A model generated the notes under the pieces. It was not told the origin of the DNA. It saw only the letters and a program-made list of their open reading frames with translations, and searched no databases. From an uncultured Clostridia bacterium (GTDB taxonomy: Bacteria > Bacillota > Clostridia > Oscillospirales > Acutalibacteraceae), in NCBI GenBank assembly GCA_944380875.1, contig CALWJA010000040.1:1-64000 (forward strand): a stretch of DNA of 64,000 nucleotides, given 5' to 3'. Of this stretch, positions 23,859 through 34,004 are shown piece by piece (position 1 is the first letter of the stretch; each line of letters starts with the position of its first letter). The position numbers were made by a program, and so were the translations under genes.

Positions 23859-24424
23859 GCCGGTGTAAGTGTGTTTTTTGAAAGGACGTTTGCGCTTTGG
23901 ACAGGCTCGCAGAAATGTTAAAATTTAAGGAGAATATCTCAATTGAAAAAAGAAAAATGTGTTTATAATTATCAATAGGCATCCATTGTCGGGAGATAAT
24001 GATACCATATTCCAAGAAAGCATGTATAACTATTTAAAAGAGTATACAAACCACGTTTAAAAACAAAAAACGAAAAAATATACTGTATTTCCACCTTTTT
24101 CTACGTTTTTTCAAAGCGCTTTTATTGCTTTTTAATAACATATCGGTTATACTGTATGTTGTTATTGGGTTCATTATAAGTTTACTTTTTAATGAGTGAT
24201 GAACAAATTTATATACCTTTTCGTTCACATAATTTTCTTAAAGAGCTTAAAAAAAGCGCCCCGTTTCTGTATGAAACGAGACGCTTCTGTGTGAAATAAA
24301 GCAAGTGGATATTTGAATGAAAAATTATATAAAATAATTTTGAGAAGGCTGTATAGCCTTTATTTTATGATACCGCGGAGTAAATATGTGTTTGCTTAAG
24401 CTAACAAGCACGGAGGAAGGGAAA
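23859..24424. other. AT-rich non-coding left end of the element
   Basis: No credible gene. It holds a minus-strand terminator (24252-24286) and a small plus-strand hairpin AAGGCT-GTAT-AGCCTT (24345-24360) just before the first glycan gene. No clear promoter with both boxes was found, though one is expected here for the glycan operon. Confidence 0.5.
24248..24286 (-). terminator. Minus-strand terminator near the left end of the element
   Basis: AAGCGTCTCGTTTC, a 5-nt loop and GAAACGGGGCGCTT, read on the minus strand, form a 14-bp stem with G-U pairs followed by T5-7. It would stop transcripts running toward the feoB2 3' part, although no gene on that strand lies upstream within the element. 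Confidence 0.55.
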
Positions 24425-25390
24425 ATGAAGAAAACTCCTTTAGTTTCAGTTATTGTACCGACCTTTAACCATGAGCAGTTTATTCGTCAGGCATTGGACA
24501 GTGTGCTTATGCAGAAAGTAGATTTTGCCTATGAAATATTAGTAGGCGATGATGATTCGACGGATTCCACTCCCGCAATCTTACAGGAGTATCAGGAAAA
24601 ATATCCGGACATAATTCGGTTGTGGCTGCGTCCTAAAAATATCGGGGCTTCTCGAAACGCGTATGAATTGTTGCTGAAGGCCGAGGGAAAATATTTAGCG
24701 ACCTGTGAAGGAGACGATTATTGGACAGACAATAAAAAGTTGCAGCGCCAGATTGATTTTCTGGAAACCCATTCGGAATATGTGGGCTGCACACATAAGT
24801 TCAGAATTGTGGATGAAAATGGGAAAATTAAAAAACATGGCCATTTAAGCTGGATCAAACGAAAAAAACGTTTTTCCGGGAAAGATTTTGCCGGTATGTA
24901 TCTTCCGGGGCAGCCCTCTACATTTGTAAGGCGAAATATTATACGGGAGCATCCTGATGATTATACAATCTTTTATAAAGCGGATCCGCTGATTTCAGAT
25001 CGAACGGCTATGATGCGGTTTCTTGAATATGGTGATTTTTATTGTATGGATGCATATATGAGCTGCTACCGACAGGTAAGCCGACGAAACTCTCTTACGG
25101 TATCCCTGTATAAAAACAATGAAAACCATGCTGTCCGGGATTATCGTATGCATCAGATTTTAAAACAGGATGCAGAGAAGCGCGGGACAGCTGAAAAATA
25201 TAGATTGGATAAGCGGGACATACAGCTTTTTGCAGATTTATGGGTTTGTTCTATTAAGAATAAGAATGCAGAAGCTAAGAGAATAGCGAATTCAATAGTA
25301 AAGGCCGGAGGTCATCCAACAAAATATTACCTTTTTTTGATGCTCCATTGCGTAAAGAAACTGTTTCATAAGGTCAGGACATATATTTAA
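24425..25390 (+). CDS. GT2-family glycosyltransferase
   Basis: Cytoplasmic-face transferase with a GT-A fold that moves a sugar from a nucleotide donor to a glycan acceptor. The 321-residue protein begins KTPLVSVIVPTFNHEQFIRQ, has the nucleotide-binding LVGDDDSTDSTP (DxD-like) and the EGDDYWTD metal motif near residue 97. The C-terminal part is basic. GGAGGAAGGG lies just before the ATG at 24425; the frame is open 13 codons further upstream without a site. It is the first gene of the cargo. Donor and acceptor are unknown. Confidence 0.88.
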   Translation: MKKTPLVSVIVPTFNHEQFIRQALDSVLMQKVDFAYEILVGDDDSTDSTPAILQEYQEKYPDIIRLWLRPKNIGASRNAYELLLKAEGKYLATCEGDDYWTDNKKLQRQIDFLETHSEYVGCTHKFRIVDENGKIKKHGHLSWIKRKKRFSGKDFAGMYLPGQPSTFVRRNIIREHPDDYTIFYKADPLISDRTAMMRFLEYGDFYCMDAYMSCYRQVSRRNSLTVSLYKNNENHAVRDYRMHQILKQDAEKRGTAEKYRLDKRDIQLFADLWVCSIKNKNAEAKRIANSIVKAGGHPTKYYLFLMLHCVKKLFHKVRTYI

Positions 25391-25472
25391 TGAAGCATGT
25401 GGATTTGTGATTATATAACTCTTTATTATATTTGGGTATATTTAGATTTATCAACTAGAAGGTGTGAAGGGT

Positions 25473-26768
25473 ATGGAAAAGAAACTTTCCGGGAAAAAAC
25501 TGTTGCTTTTGGGTACATCTGTCGCTTCGGTGAGCATGGTGAAATATGCGCAGAGCCAAGGCGCATATGTGATCGTAACGGATAATTTGGATCCGGCGTA
25601 TTCCGCTGCAAAGCAGGTAGCGGATGAAATTGCGGATGTCAGCACAAGAGATATTGATGCGCTTTGCAAACTTGCAAAAGAAAAGCAGATCGACGGTGTT
25701 TTTTGCGGCGTAAGTGAAGGAAATCTGTTGGCTGTCATGCAGGTCTGCAGGAAAATGGGATTTCCCTGTTACTTTACGGAGAAACAATGGGAGCTGTGTG
25801 AAAACAAGAAATTGTTTAAAGAATTATGTATCAAACACGGTGTTCCTACCCCGAGAGAATATGAATCGGATGATACGCAGTTGGATCCTGATGTGGTGAC
25901 ACGTTTCCCGGTGATTGTTAAACCGGTAGATGGTTCCGGAGCAGTTGGGATTACAATCTGCCAAAATAGAGAGGAACTTATCGCCGCTTACGATGTAGCA
26001 AAAAAAGCTTCAGGCAGCGGCAGAGTCATTATTGAAGACTATGTAGTGGGAACAGAAATCACTTCTGTTTATACAATCAGCGATGGAGAAATCAGTCTGT
26101 CCATTTTAAGAGACCGGTATCCATCCATGGATCATCCCGGTGTAACTGCCCAGTTCGATGCCAGCATCGCCCCCTCACGGTTTTATAAAACCTACCTTGC
26201 CGAAGTGGATCCAGCGGTTAAGGAAATGCTGCGGAATGTTGGCTTGAAAGTAGGAACCGTTTTCTTCCAGGGAATCGCAAATGAAAGCGGCATTTATATT
26301 TTTGAATGTGGTCTTCGTATGAATGCATTATGCGATTATTACAATATCGGCAAGCTGACTGGTGTTAACTACATGGAATTGCTGATCGATTATGCGCTGA
26401 CGGGTAAGTCCTGCGGCGTTATGCTGGAGCGCGAACAACCGGACCCTGATGAGTTTTGCTGTATTTTTAACATGACTGCTCACGGAGGGAAAATCGGGTG
26501 TTTGGCTGGCAGTGAAGAGTGCAGAAAGCTCCCTTATGTAATTAATGCTGAGTTTTTGCTCAGCAAAGGCCGTGTCATTACCGACGATAATTCCATGACG
26601 CAATCCGTCTTCAGAGCCTATATCAATGCTCCCAGTCGGGAAGCGCTGCAAAAAACGATTTGCCAAATGCAGGAACTGGTTCAGGTGAAGGATACCGATG
26701 GGAATAATATGCTGTTTTTGCCATTTGACGTAGAAAGAATCGTAGATACCGTGTCTATGCGGAAGTAA
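25473..26768 (+). CDS. ATP-grasp ligase 1
   Basis: A carboxylate-amine ligase-type ATP-grasp protein of 431 residues. N-terminal Rossmann-like pre-ATP-grasp domain (KKLLLLGTSVASVSMVKYAQ), then the ATP-binding core with FPVIVKPVDGSGAVGI and VIIEDYVVGTEI, and an acidic metal-binding end FECGLRMNALCDYYN, where the usual E-x-N is replaced by E-C-G-L-R-M-N. Such enzymes in surface-glycan clusters join an amino acid or other acid to an amino sugar; that role is inferred. It shares its plan with the ligase at 29704 but is clearly a different sequence. The start is the ATG at 25473 (AGAAGG 10 nt before) or GTG at 25464. Confidence 0.83.
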   Translation: MEKKLSGKKLLLLGTSVASVSMVKYAQSQGAYVIVTDNLDPAYSAAKQVADEIADVSTRDIDALCKLAKEKQIDGVFCGVSEGNLLAVMQVCRKMGFPCYFTEKQWELCENKKLFKELCIKHGVPTPREYESDDTQLDPDVVTRFPVIVKPVDGSGAVGITICQNREELIAAYDVAKKASGSGRVIIEDYVVGTEITSVYTISDGEISLSILRDRYPSMDHPGVTAQFDASIAPSRFYKTYLAEVDPAVKEMLRNVGLKVGTVFFQGIANESGIYIFECGLRMNALCDYYNIGKLTGVNYMELLIDYALTGKSCGVMLEREQPDPDEFCCIFNMTAHGGKIGCLAGSEECRKLPYVINAEFLLSKGRVITDDNSMTQSVFRAYINAPSREALQKTICQMQELVQVKDTDGNNMLFLPFDVERIVDTVSMRK

Positions 26769-26785
26769 TTTTTGGGAAAGAGAGC

Positions 26786-28630
26786 GTGAAGCACAGAATG
26801 CTTTTTTTGCACATATCACTATCCAGTTACCGGATGATGGGGCCCTATACAAAAATGATTCGCGATCATTTTCCCATGGAAGAGCATCGTTTTTTGTATC
26901 TGGATGCACTGGCTCCGGATGACGAAAAATTGTTGGATTTCGGAAATTCCATTGTACTTGCAAACGGTGAACCGGATCGCCGTAAAAAGGTTTTGCAGGA
27001 ATTGGACCGTGCAGATTATATTATCTGGCACGGGCTTATATTTGGGACCAAACGGGTGTTGTTGTGCTTGAAAAGAAAATATCGGCGCAAATCTATTTGG
27101 GTCATGCGGGGACTGGATTTATACAACTGGAAAAAAGAGCAGAAGACGCTGAAAGCGTTTGTCTGCAATATCATCAATTATTGGTGCCGGAAACGGATCC
27201 CTAATGTGGGCTATATTTTTGGGACTGACGAGGAAGTATACAGAAAACAGTTTGGGAATAAGGCGAAAATGTTTTATGTGCCGTATCCTATGCCTGAAGA
27301 GGCATTCGACGATTTGGAGAAGTACAAGGACAGCCTGCCTCGTAAAAACGGAACCACATATATTCAGGTGAATCACAATGCGTTTGCGTTTAACAGACAC
27401 CTGGATATCTTGGAAAGCATCAAGCCCTATGCGGATGAAAAAATAAAAGTGATTATTCCGCTGAGTTATGGAAACGATTGGCATGACAGCAAAAAAGGAT
27501 ATGTGTATCAGGTTCAGACTTGCGCAGAGGAATATTTTGGCGATAAAGCAGTTTGTTTGAAACGTTTGATACCCGGTAATCAATATACGGAGCTTCTCTG
27601 CAATACGGATATTAGTATTTATGGTGCTCCCCGTCAGAATGGTCTTGGAAATATTCTGCGTTCTCTGTATATGGGGAATAAAGTTTTCCTTTCGGAAGAT
27701 AATCCATTGTATCCCTTTTTCAAGTCGAAAAATATTGATGTATACAGCACGGAATCCATTCCAACTCTGAGCTACGAAGAGTTTATCAAACCGGCTTCTT
27801 CTGAAAACGCTACGGAGTGGATCCGCCGCAATCATCATCCTGCGGCTAACATGCTGTTTTGGAAATACACTTTTGACAGGCTTAAAGGAGAGCCCGAAAT
27901 TGGTTCTATAGAAGAAGAGGCTAGAATCGCTTTGGAAAAAGTATTTCCCAAAAACGAAAAGAATCTGAAAGAAGAACATGGTATCCATAAATTAAATTAT
28001 ATAAATTTGCAAAGATTTAGCGTTCTTCCTAAAAACACAAAAATGCAGGATATTCAGAATAATATCCTTATCATCGGTGCCGGTGCATTGGGCCGTGAAA
28101 TTTATCAAGCCTGGGAAGTAGAGAATAAGGATGCCTATCGCTGGGATGTGGCAGGCTTTATCGACGAGACGGCAGATACGCTCAATGGCGCAGTTGGAGA
28201 GTGTGACATTGTAGGAAGTTTTGAAGATCTGGTAAGCAACGACAGATATCAATATGTGAATGCAATGGAAAGCGTGGAAAGCCGCAAAAGAGTTTTTGAT
28301 TTGCTGAAACAAGAGGAATTACCCATGTGCTGTGTTGTCAGTGAATCCGCTACTTTGCTGCCTTACACAGAATGTGGAGAAGGATGCGTATTTTTAGGAA
28401 ATACTTATATTTCCGGTAGTGCTAAGATTGGAAATGCAGTGTGCATAAAGTCTTCCTATGTGGATTCTGAAGTTACGATCGGAGACTATGCAATTATTGA
28501 AAGCGGATGCAGAATTTGCAGCGGGGCAGTAATTGGTACGGGTACTCGTATTGGAGCAGGATCCCGTATTATGCCGAATGCACATATTAGAGAAAATCAG
28601 GTGATACCGCCATTCAGCACAGTAGGATGA
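26786..28630 (+). CDS. GT56-like N-acetylfucosaminyltransferase fused to a PglD-like acetyltransferase
   Basis: Two enzymes in one chain of 614 residues. Residues 1-390 resemble WecF (GT56), which transfers 4-acetamido-4,6-dideoxygalactose from dTDP to a lipid-linked glycan: ADYIIWHGLIFGTKRVL, VMRGLDLYNW, QVNHNAFAFNRHLDIL, SIYGAPRQNGLGNIL. Residues 420-614 are a sugar O/N-acetyltransferase of the PglD/NeuD type: a Rossmann part (NNILIIGAGALGREIYQAW) and a left-handed beta-helix (ISGSAKIGNAVCIKSS, ENQVIPPFSTVG). Together they could acetylate a dTDP-4-amino sugar and then transfer it. Start is GTG at 26786, or ATG at 26798. The pathway genes rfbA, rfbB and a DegT aminotransferase follow in the same operon. 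Confidence 0.82.
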   Translation: MKHRMLFLHISLSSYRMMGPYTKMIRDHFPMEEHRFLYLDALAPDDEKLLDFGNSIVLANGEPDRRKKVLQELDRADYIIWHGLIFGTKRVLLCLKRKYRRKSIWVMRGLDLYNWKKEQKTLKAFVCNIINYWCRKRIPNVGYIFGTDEEVYRKQFGNKAKMFYVPYPMPEEAFDDLEKYKDSLPRKNGTTYIQVNHNAFAFNRHLDILESIKPYADEKIKVIIPLSYGNDWHDSKKGYVYQVQTCAEEYFGDKAVCLKRLIPGNQYTELLCNTDISIYGAPRQNGLGNILRSLYMGNKVFLSEDNPLYPFFKSKNIDVYSTESIPTLSYEEFIKPASSENATEWIRRNHHPAANMLFWKYTFDRLKGEPEIGSIEEEARIALEKVFPKNEKNLKEEHGIHKLNYINLQRFSVLPKNTKMQDIQNNILIIGAGALGREIYQAWEVENKDAYRWDVAGFIDETADTLNGAVGECDIVGSFEDLVSNDRYQYVNAMESVESRKRVFDLLKQEELPMCCVVSESATLLPYTECGEGCVFLGNTYISGSAKIGNAVCIKSSYVDSEVTIGDYAIIESGCRICSGAVIGTGTRIGAGSRIMPNAHIRENQVIPPFSTVG

Positions 28631-28661
28631 CAGATATCGCGATTGGATAGGGAGACCGTTT

Positions 28662-29561
28662 ATGAGAAGATTTTTAATAACCGGAGCCAACGGGCTGCTT
28701 GGACGGGAAATTATTGCGAGAGCGGGAAAAGAGACGCAGTTTGTTGCGCTCACCCATGATCCCGAGAAGCTGCAGAGGCAGTTTTCTTCGGAAATCTCTT
28801 TGCTGTGCTATAGATGGGATCAACTGGATCAGATCTCGCTGGACGGAATGGATGCAGTTATCCATTGTGGATTTGCCCGGGAGGAAAGCGGAGCGGCTTT
28901 GCAGAGTTCTTTGGCGAATACGGCCAATTTGCTGGAAAAAACCGGTGCGAAAAAAATTCCGTTTGTGGGGATTTCATCCCGCAGTGTTTATGGTCAGCAG
29001 GAGAATATTCCATGGACGGAGGATACACCTGTTTCTCCGGTAAATATGTATGCGCTGGGAAAATGCGCGCAGGAATTGTTGGTGAAAGAAGCAGGGAAAC
29101 TGAATGGATTTCCCTATACCAATATTCGTTTGGCCGGATTGATTGGGATCGGGATGGATGCCCGCGTGGTTTCTAAAATGACAAAATCTGCCATTGAAAA
29201 TGGAATGTTGAAAGTAGTGGGTGGGAGCCAGCAATTTGCTATGTTGGATATCCGGGACGCTGCTCAGGGTGTTTTAGCGTTGCTGCAACTTCCTGCGGAA
29301 AAGTGGAAACATACGTATAATCTGGGGGTGGAGGCGCCCTATTCTCTTATTGAAATGGCAAAAATTGTAGCTCAAGTGGTTGGAGAGAAACTGGCAACGG
29401 AAATCCCAATTCAGCACGAAAAAAAAGATATTTCTTTGCTAGATTACATGGATTGCAGTGCTTTTTATAGAGATACAAATTGGAGACCAATGCATACACT
29501 GAGGGATACAGTTAAGCAAATCATGGATTTCTATGTAGACCAACAGCGGGATAATTCTTAA
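28662..29561 (+). CDS. NAD-dependent epimerase/dehydratase (extended SDR)
   Basis: Nucleotide-sugar type short-chain dehydrogenase of 299 residues. The NAD-binding motif GANGLLGREI is at residues 8-17 and the catalytic YALGK (Tyr-x-x-x-Lys) lies near residue 127, with Ser in ISSRSVYG before it. It could be a dTDP-4-keto-6-deoxysugar reductase or epimerase; the substrate is not certain. GGGAG stands 8 nt before the ATG. It lies 31 nt after the GT56 fusion gene. Confidence 0.85.
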   Translation: MRRFLITGANGLLGREIIARAGKETQFVALTHDPEKLQRQFSSEISLLCYRWDQLDQISLDGMDAVIHCGFAREESGAALQSSLANTANLLEKTGAKKIPFVGISSRSVYGQQENIPWTEDTPVSPVNMYALGKCAQELLVKEAGKLNGFPYTNIRLAGLIGIGMDARVVSKMTKSAIENGMLKVVGGSQQFAMLDIRDAAQGVLALLQLPAEKWKHTYNLGVEAPYSLIEMAKIVAQVVGEKLATEIPIQHEKKDISLLDYMDCSAFYRDTNWRPMHTLRDTVKQIMDFYVDQQRDNS

Positions 29562-29703
29562 TTCTTTCTAATGCTTTATAGACTTAAAAGCAAATAGTTA
29601 TACGATTTCTCCCATGTGGGAGTATTTATATGGCAGGGCCTTATTTTCTGTTTGCAACTAAAATCTCTGTTTGCCGAAAAAATGAACGAGAGGAGTAGTC
29701 AGC

Positions 29704-30912
29704 GTGAAAAAATTGCTGCTATTAGGAGGATCCCGGTATCTGATTCCGGTTATTGAAGCTGCCCATAAGCTGGGAATTTATGTTATCACATGCGACTATT
29801 TGGAGGACAATATTGCTCATCAGTATGCGGACAAGTATTGCAATATTAGCGTAATCGAGAAAGATGCTGTGTTGGAATGTGCTCAAGAACTAAAAATTGA
29901 CGGCATCATGTCTTTTGCGTGCGATCCAGGCGTTGTAACGGCAGCCTATGTGGCGGAGAAAATGGGGCTTCCGTTTCAGGGATCATATAAATCTACCGCT
30001 ATTTTGCAGGATAAGGGCTTGTTCAGAGAATTCTTGGCGGCTCATGGCTTTAATGTCCCTCATGCCAAGCGGTATACGGATGTGAAAGAGCCTTTTCAGG
30101 ATATTTCTTTCTTTACCTGGCCTGTTATCGTAAAGCCTACGGATTCGGCGGGAAGCAAGGGCGTTACAAAGGTTGATACGCCGGAGGAATTGGAGAAAGC
30201 AATCCAAATTGCTGTGGCCGGTTCTCACAATGGATCTTTTATTATAGAAGATTTCCTCACCTTCGAGGGATATCATTCCAGTACGGATCCTTTTACTGTA
30301 AATGGTGAATTGAAGTTTGTAACATATTCAGATCAGTTGTTTGATCCTGAGGCAGACAATCCATATACACCTGCCATGATTATCTGGCCCTCGTCTATGA
30401 AAAATGAATATCAGGAAGAGTTGACCCGTGAAATTCAAAGACTGATAAAGCTTTTAGATATGGATACTGGTATTTATAATATTGAAACCTGTGTAGCGAA
30501 TACCAAAAAGCCATATATTATGGAGGTTTCTCCCAGAGGCGGTGGATGCAAGATCGCGGAACTGCAAAGAATGGCATATGGTGTGGATTTGATAGAAAAT
30601 GAAGTGAGAAAGGCGGTAGGCCTTCCTGTAACGGATATCAAGCAAACAGAATGCAACGGCCACTGGTGCGAAATGGTTATTCATGCTCGTCCGGGGCAAA
30701 GCGGCATCTTAAAGGGTGTTTCGATTGATCCGGACATTGAGAAAAAGTATGTAAAATTAGTGGATATGGCCGCGAAAAAAGGCGATGTGGTGCTTCCGTT
30801 TACCGGAGCGAACATGGCGCTTGGTGATATGTTCCTGCGGTTTGACAGCCGTGAAGAACTGGATGCGGTTATGGCCAAATCATCGGAATGGCTGCATATC
30901 GAACTGGAATAG
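29704..30912 (+). CDS. ATP-grasp ligase 2
   Basis: A 402-residue ATP-grasp protein starting at a GTG with GGAG 9 nt upstream. N-terminal domain KKLLLLGGSRYLIPVIEAA, ATP-binding core WPVIVKPTDSAGSKGV and SFIIEDFLTFEGYHS, metal-binding YIMEVSPRGGGCKIAE (E-x-S-P-R-G, the form seen in amino-acid ligases), and a C-terminal domain with GHWCEMVIHARPGQSG. It probably forms an amide between an amino acid and an amino sugar or another amine (inference). A 142-nt gap separates it from the epimerase gene, so it may have its own promoter. Confidence 0.85.
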   Translation: MKKLLLLGGSRYLIPVIEAAHKLGIYVITCDYLEDNIAHQYADKYCNISVIEKDAVLECAQELKIDGIMSFACDPGVVTAAYVAEKMGLPFQGSYKSTAILQDKGLFREFLAAHGFNVPHAKRYTDVKEPFQDISFFTWPVIVKPTDSAGSKGVTKVDTPEELEKAIQIAVAGSHNGSFIIEDFLTFEGYHSSTDPFTVNGELKFVTYSDQLFDPEADNPYTPAMIIWPSSMKNEYQEELTREIQRLIKLLDMDTGIYNIETCVANTKKPYIMEVSPRGGGCKIAELQRMAYGVDLIENEVRKAVGLPVTDIKQTECNGHWCEMVIHARPGQSGILKGVSIDPDIEKKYVKLVDMAAKKGDVVLPFTGANMALGDMFLRFDSREELDAVMAKSSEWLHIELE

Positions 30913-30962
30913 TCTATTGACGAAAAGTGTAGGTAGAACAATCGGACTGAAGGAACGGAGAA

Positions 30963-31841
30963 ATGAAAGGCATCATTTTAGCTGGTGGTTCCGGCACAAG
31001 GCTATACCCTATTACTAAAAGCGTATCCAAGCAAATTCTCCCTGTTTATGATAAGCCTATGATCTACTATCCGCTGTCCACTTTAATGCTGGCAGGGATA
31101 CGGGATATTTTGATTATTTCTACCCAGCGGGATCTTCCGGCATTTCAGGAACTGCTGGGAGGAGATGGAAGTCAGTTAGGGATTTCTCTTTCCTACGCTG
31201 TGCAGGACAAACCTAATGGTATCGCGGAAGCTTTCCTGATTGGCGAAGACTTTATCGGAGACGATCGGGTAGCCCTGATCCTGGGGGATAATATTTTTTA
31301 TGCCAGAGGTTTTTCCGGCATTCTTCGCCGCGCTATTGAGCATGAAACAGGGGCGACTGTTTTCGGTTATCCGGTAAACAATCCTGAAGAGTTTGGCATC
31401 GTGGATTTTGATGCAGAGGGGAATGTTCTATCTATCGAAGAAAAGCCCCAAAAGCCTAAATCCAATTACGCGGTACCCGGTTTGTATTTTTATGACAACC
31501 AGGTGGTGGAAATCGCCAAAAACATTCAGCCCTCCGCCCGAGGTGAAAAAGAGATTACCGCTGTAAATAATGAATATCTCCGTCGTAAGCAGCTGCGAGT
31601 GGAACTTCTTGGACGGGGAATGGCTTGGCTGGATACCGGAACCCACACCGGCTTGTTGGAAGCGTCCAACTTTGTTTCCATTGTTCAGCGCCGGGAAGGT
31701 CTTTATATTTCCTGTATTGAAGAAATCGCCTATCGAAAAGGATATATAAATAAAGAACAATTATCAGCATTGGCACAGCCCCTGTTGAAAACAGATTACG
31801 GCCGGTATTTATTGAAATTGATCGAGGAGGACCATATATGA
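30963..31841 (+). CDS. rfbA: Glucose-1-phosphate thymidylyltransferase
   Basis: Makes dTDP-glucose from glucose 1-phosphate and dTTP, the first committed step for dTDP-6-deoxy sugars. The 292-residue protein has the pyrophosphorylase motif [51 protein letters not shown], and [20 protein letters not shown], all standard for RfbA/RmlA. Its stop overlaps the rfbB start by 4 nt. rfbC and rfbD, needed for rhamnose, are absent here, so the product is used for another dTDP sugar. Confidence 0.96.
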   Translation: MKGIILAGGSGTRLYPITKSVSKQILPVYDKPMIYYPLSTLMLAGIRDILIISTQRDLPAFQELLGGDGSQLGISLSYAVQDKPNGIAEAFLIGEDFIGDDRVALILGDNIFYARGFSGILRRAIEHETGATVFGYPVNNPEEFGIVDFDAEGNVLSIEEKPQKPKSNYAVPGLYFYDNQVVEIAKNIQPSARGEKEITAVNNEYLRRKQLRVELLGRGMAWLDTGTHTGLLEASNFVSIVQRREGLYISCIEEIAYRKGYINKEQLSALAQPLLKTDYGRYLLKLIEEDHI

Positions 31842-32890
31842 AAGCAATGCTTGTTACAGGAGGAGCCGGATTTATTGGTTCCAATTTTATTCACTATATA
31901 TTGAGTCACGATTCGGAAATTTCCTTACTGGTAAACCTGGATCTGCTCACGTATGCGGGTAACCTGGACAATCTGAAAACGGTGGAAAACGATCCCCGGT
32001 ATCATTTTGTCAAAGGAGATATTCGGGATAAAGATTTGGTAGAAAAGCTTTTTGCTGAATACAATTTTGATACAGTGGTGCATTTTGCGGCTGAGTCCCA
32101 TGTGGACCGCAGTATCACAGAGCCAGAAGTTTTTCTAACTACCAATGTGGTGGGAACACAGACTCTATTGGATACGGCGAAACGCCATTGGAAAGTAGAT
32201 CCCGAGGATAAATATTCCCGGGAATTCCGGCCCGGTGTGCGCTACCTGCAAGTGTCTACCGATGAGGTCTACGGAGCTCTCGGAGCCACAGGGCTGTTTA
32301 CCGAACAGACTCCACTTTCCCCCAATAGTCCTTATTCCGCTTCTAAGGCTGGTGCTGACCTGATTGTGAGGGCTTATCACGAGACCTATGGCATGCCGGT
32401 GAATATTACCCGCTGTTCCAACAATTACGGTCCTTATCAGTTTCCGGAAAAACTAATTCCTCTGATGATCCACAATGCGCAGATAGGTAAACCCCTGCCG
32501 GTATACGGAGATGGTATGCAGATCCGGGATTGGCTGTATGTGGAAGATCACTGCTCTGCTATCTATACCGTGCTGAAAAAGGGAGTGCCAGGGGAGATTT
32601 ACAATATTGGCGGAAACAATGAGAAAGCCAATATTGAGATCGTAAAGCTGCTGCTTCACACCATGGGTAAAGGGGAAGAACTGATTACTTATGTGAAGGA
32701 TCGGCCGGGACATGACCGCCGTTACGCCATTGATAATACGAAAATTACAACGCAGTTAGGATGGAAGCCCGCCTACCGCTTTGAAGAGGGCATGCAGAAA
32801 ACTATTGAGTGGTATTTGAATAACCAGAAATGGATGGAACGGGTAGTCAGCGGTGAATACGTAAAGTTTTATGAACGTATGTATTCCTGA
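31838..32890 (+). CDS. rfbB: dTDP-glucose 4,6-dehydratase
   Basis: Converts dTDP-glucose to dTDP-4-keto-6-deoxyglucose. The 350-residue extended SDR has [16 protein letters not shown] at the N terminus, [24 protein letters not shown] with the Thr-Asp-Glu catalytic group, and [12 protein letters not shown] (Tyr-x-x-x-Lys). The product is the substrate expected for the downstream DegT-type aminotransferase. GAGGAGG precedes the ATG. Confidence 0.97.
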   Translation: MKAMLVTGGAGFIGSNFIHYILSHDSEISLLVNLDLLTYAGNLDNLKTVENDPRYHFVKGDIRDKDLVEKLFAEYNFDTVVHFAAESHVDRSITEPEVFLTTNVVGTQTLLDTAKRHWKVDPEDKYSREFRPGVRYLQVSTDEVYGALGATGLFTEQTPLSPNSPYSASKAGADLIVRAYHETYGMPVNITRCSNNYGPYQFPEKLIPLMIHNAQIGKPLPVYGDGMQIRDWLYVEDHCSAIYTVLKKGVPGEIYNIGGNNEKANIEIVKLLLHTMGKGEELITYVKDRPGHDRRYAIDNTKITTQLGWKPAYRFEEGMQKTIEWYLNNQKWMERVVSGEYVKFYERMYS

Positions 32891-32925
32891 TTTGCGAGGA
32901 TTTTTTGAATGTTAGAAGGATGAAA

Positions 32926-33984
32926 ATGGTTAAAACACAAAGAAGTTCAAATCTGGAATTGTTTCGTGTGTTTGTAATGCTGCTGATTATCAGTCACCAT
33001 TACGTGATAAATTCTGGGTTGACACAGCCGATTTATGAGAATCTTATGAGCAATCGTTCCCTTTTTCTTTTAGTGTTCGGAGCTTGGGGAAAAACCGGAA
33101 TAAATTGTTTTGTGCTGATTACAGGATATTTTATGTGCAAGAAACAACTTACTTTTGAAAGAGTTGCAAAGTTGTTGCTTGAGGTCTATTTTTATCGCAT
33201 TGTGATTTATGTGATATTTTCTCTTGCGGGATATACAACCTTTTCTTTTTCCTATCTTTTCTGGTTGTTGATACCGGTAAAAGTTGTTACCAATGATTTT
33301 GTTAGTTGCTATTTGGTATTTCTCCTGTTTATTCCTTTCCTCAATATCCTAATTCAAGCAATGACGGAAAAAATGCATATTTTATTGATTGTATTAACGG
33401 TTGGCATTTATACGGTTATGGGAACAATATCCAGCTTTAAGGTTACAATGAATTATGTTTCCTGGTTTATTGTCCTGTATTTTCTTGCTGCATATATTCG
33501 TTGCTACCCTAAAAAGGTATTTTCCAATTGTAAATTGTGGGGAATTTTGACTGTAGTCGCTGTCGCGATATCCGTAATAAGCATACTGCTTTGTGCCAGA
33601 CTTTATTGGGAGTCATCCGGAAAAAGTCTGTATTATCCTTATTATTTCCTTTCTGACAGCAATAAATTGTTTGCGCTAATTGTGGCGATGTGCTCATTTT
33701 TGTTTTTCCTAAATTTGCCTGTCAAGACCAATCGATTTATCAATGTATTAGGAAAAACAACTTTTGGTGTTTTGATGATTCATGCGAACAGCGATACAAT
33801 GCGTAGTTGGCTTTGGGGAGATGTGCTGAACAATGTATCCATGTACAGTTCTCCTCTGCTTATCGTTCACGCAGTTGGTTCCGTGATTGGAATTTTTGCA
33901 GTGTGCTCTGTAATTGACTATCTGCGGATACGATTTATTGAACCGGTTTTCCTATCCATGGTCAATAAATTGCGGTCGTTATAA
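32926..33984 (+). CDS. Acyltransferase-3-like membrane protein
   Basis: A membrane protein of about 352 residues with ten or so helices, starting RSSNLELFRVFVMLLIISHH, the usual entry of acyltransferase-3 (OafA-like) proteins, with the catalytic His in the ISHHY context. Later segments are FVLITGYFMCKK and KTTFGVLMIHANSDTM. Family members acetylate or acylate cell-surface sugars. The ATG at 32926 is preferred (AGAAGG 6 nt upstream); a TTG and another ATG upstream are in frame. It is part of the element cargo and probably decorates the same glycan. Confidence 0.82.
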   Translation: MVKTQRSSNLELFRVFVMLLIISHHYVINSGLTQPIYENLMSNRSLFLLVFGAWGKTGINCFVLITGYFMCKKQLTFERVAKLLLEVYFYRIVIYVIFSLAGYTTFSFSYLFWLLIPVKVVTNDFVSCYLVFLLFIPFLNILIQAMTEKMHILLIVLTVGIYTVMGTISSFKVTMNYVSWFIVLYFLAAYIRCYPKKVFSNCKLWGILTVVAVAISVISILLCARLYWESSGKSLYYPYYFLSDSNKLFALIVAMCSFLFFLNLPVKTNRFINVLGKTTFGVLMIHANSDTMRSWLWGDVLNNVSMYSSPLLIVHAVGSVIGIFAVCSVIDYLRIRFIEPVFLSMVNKLRSL

Positions 33985-34004
33985 ATGGGAGGAAGTAAAT
34001 AACA

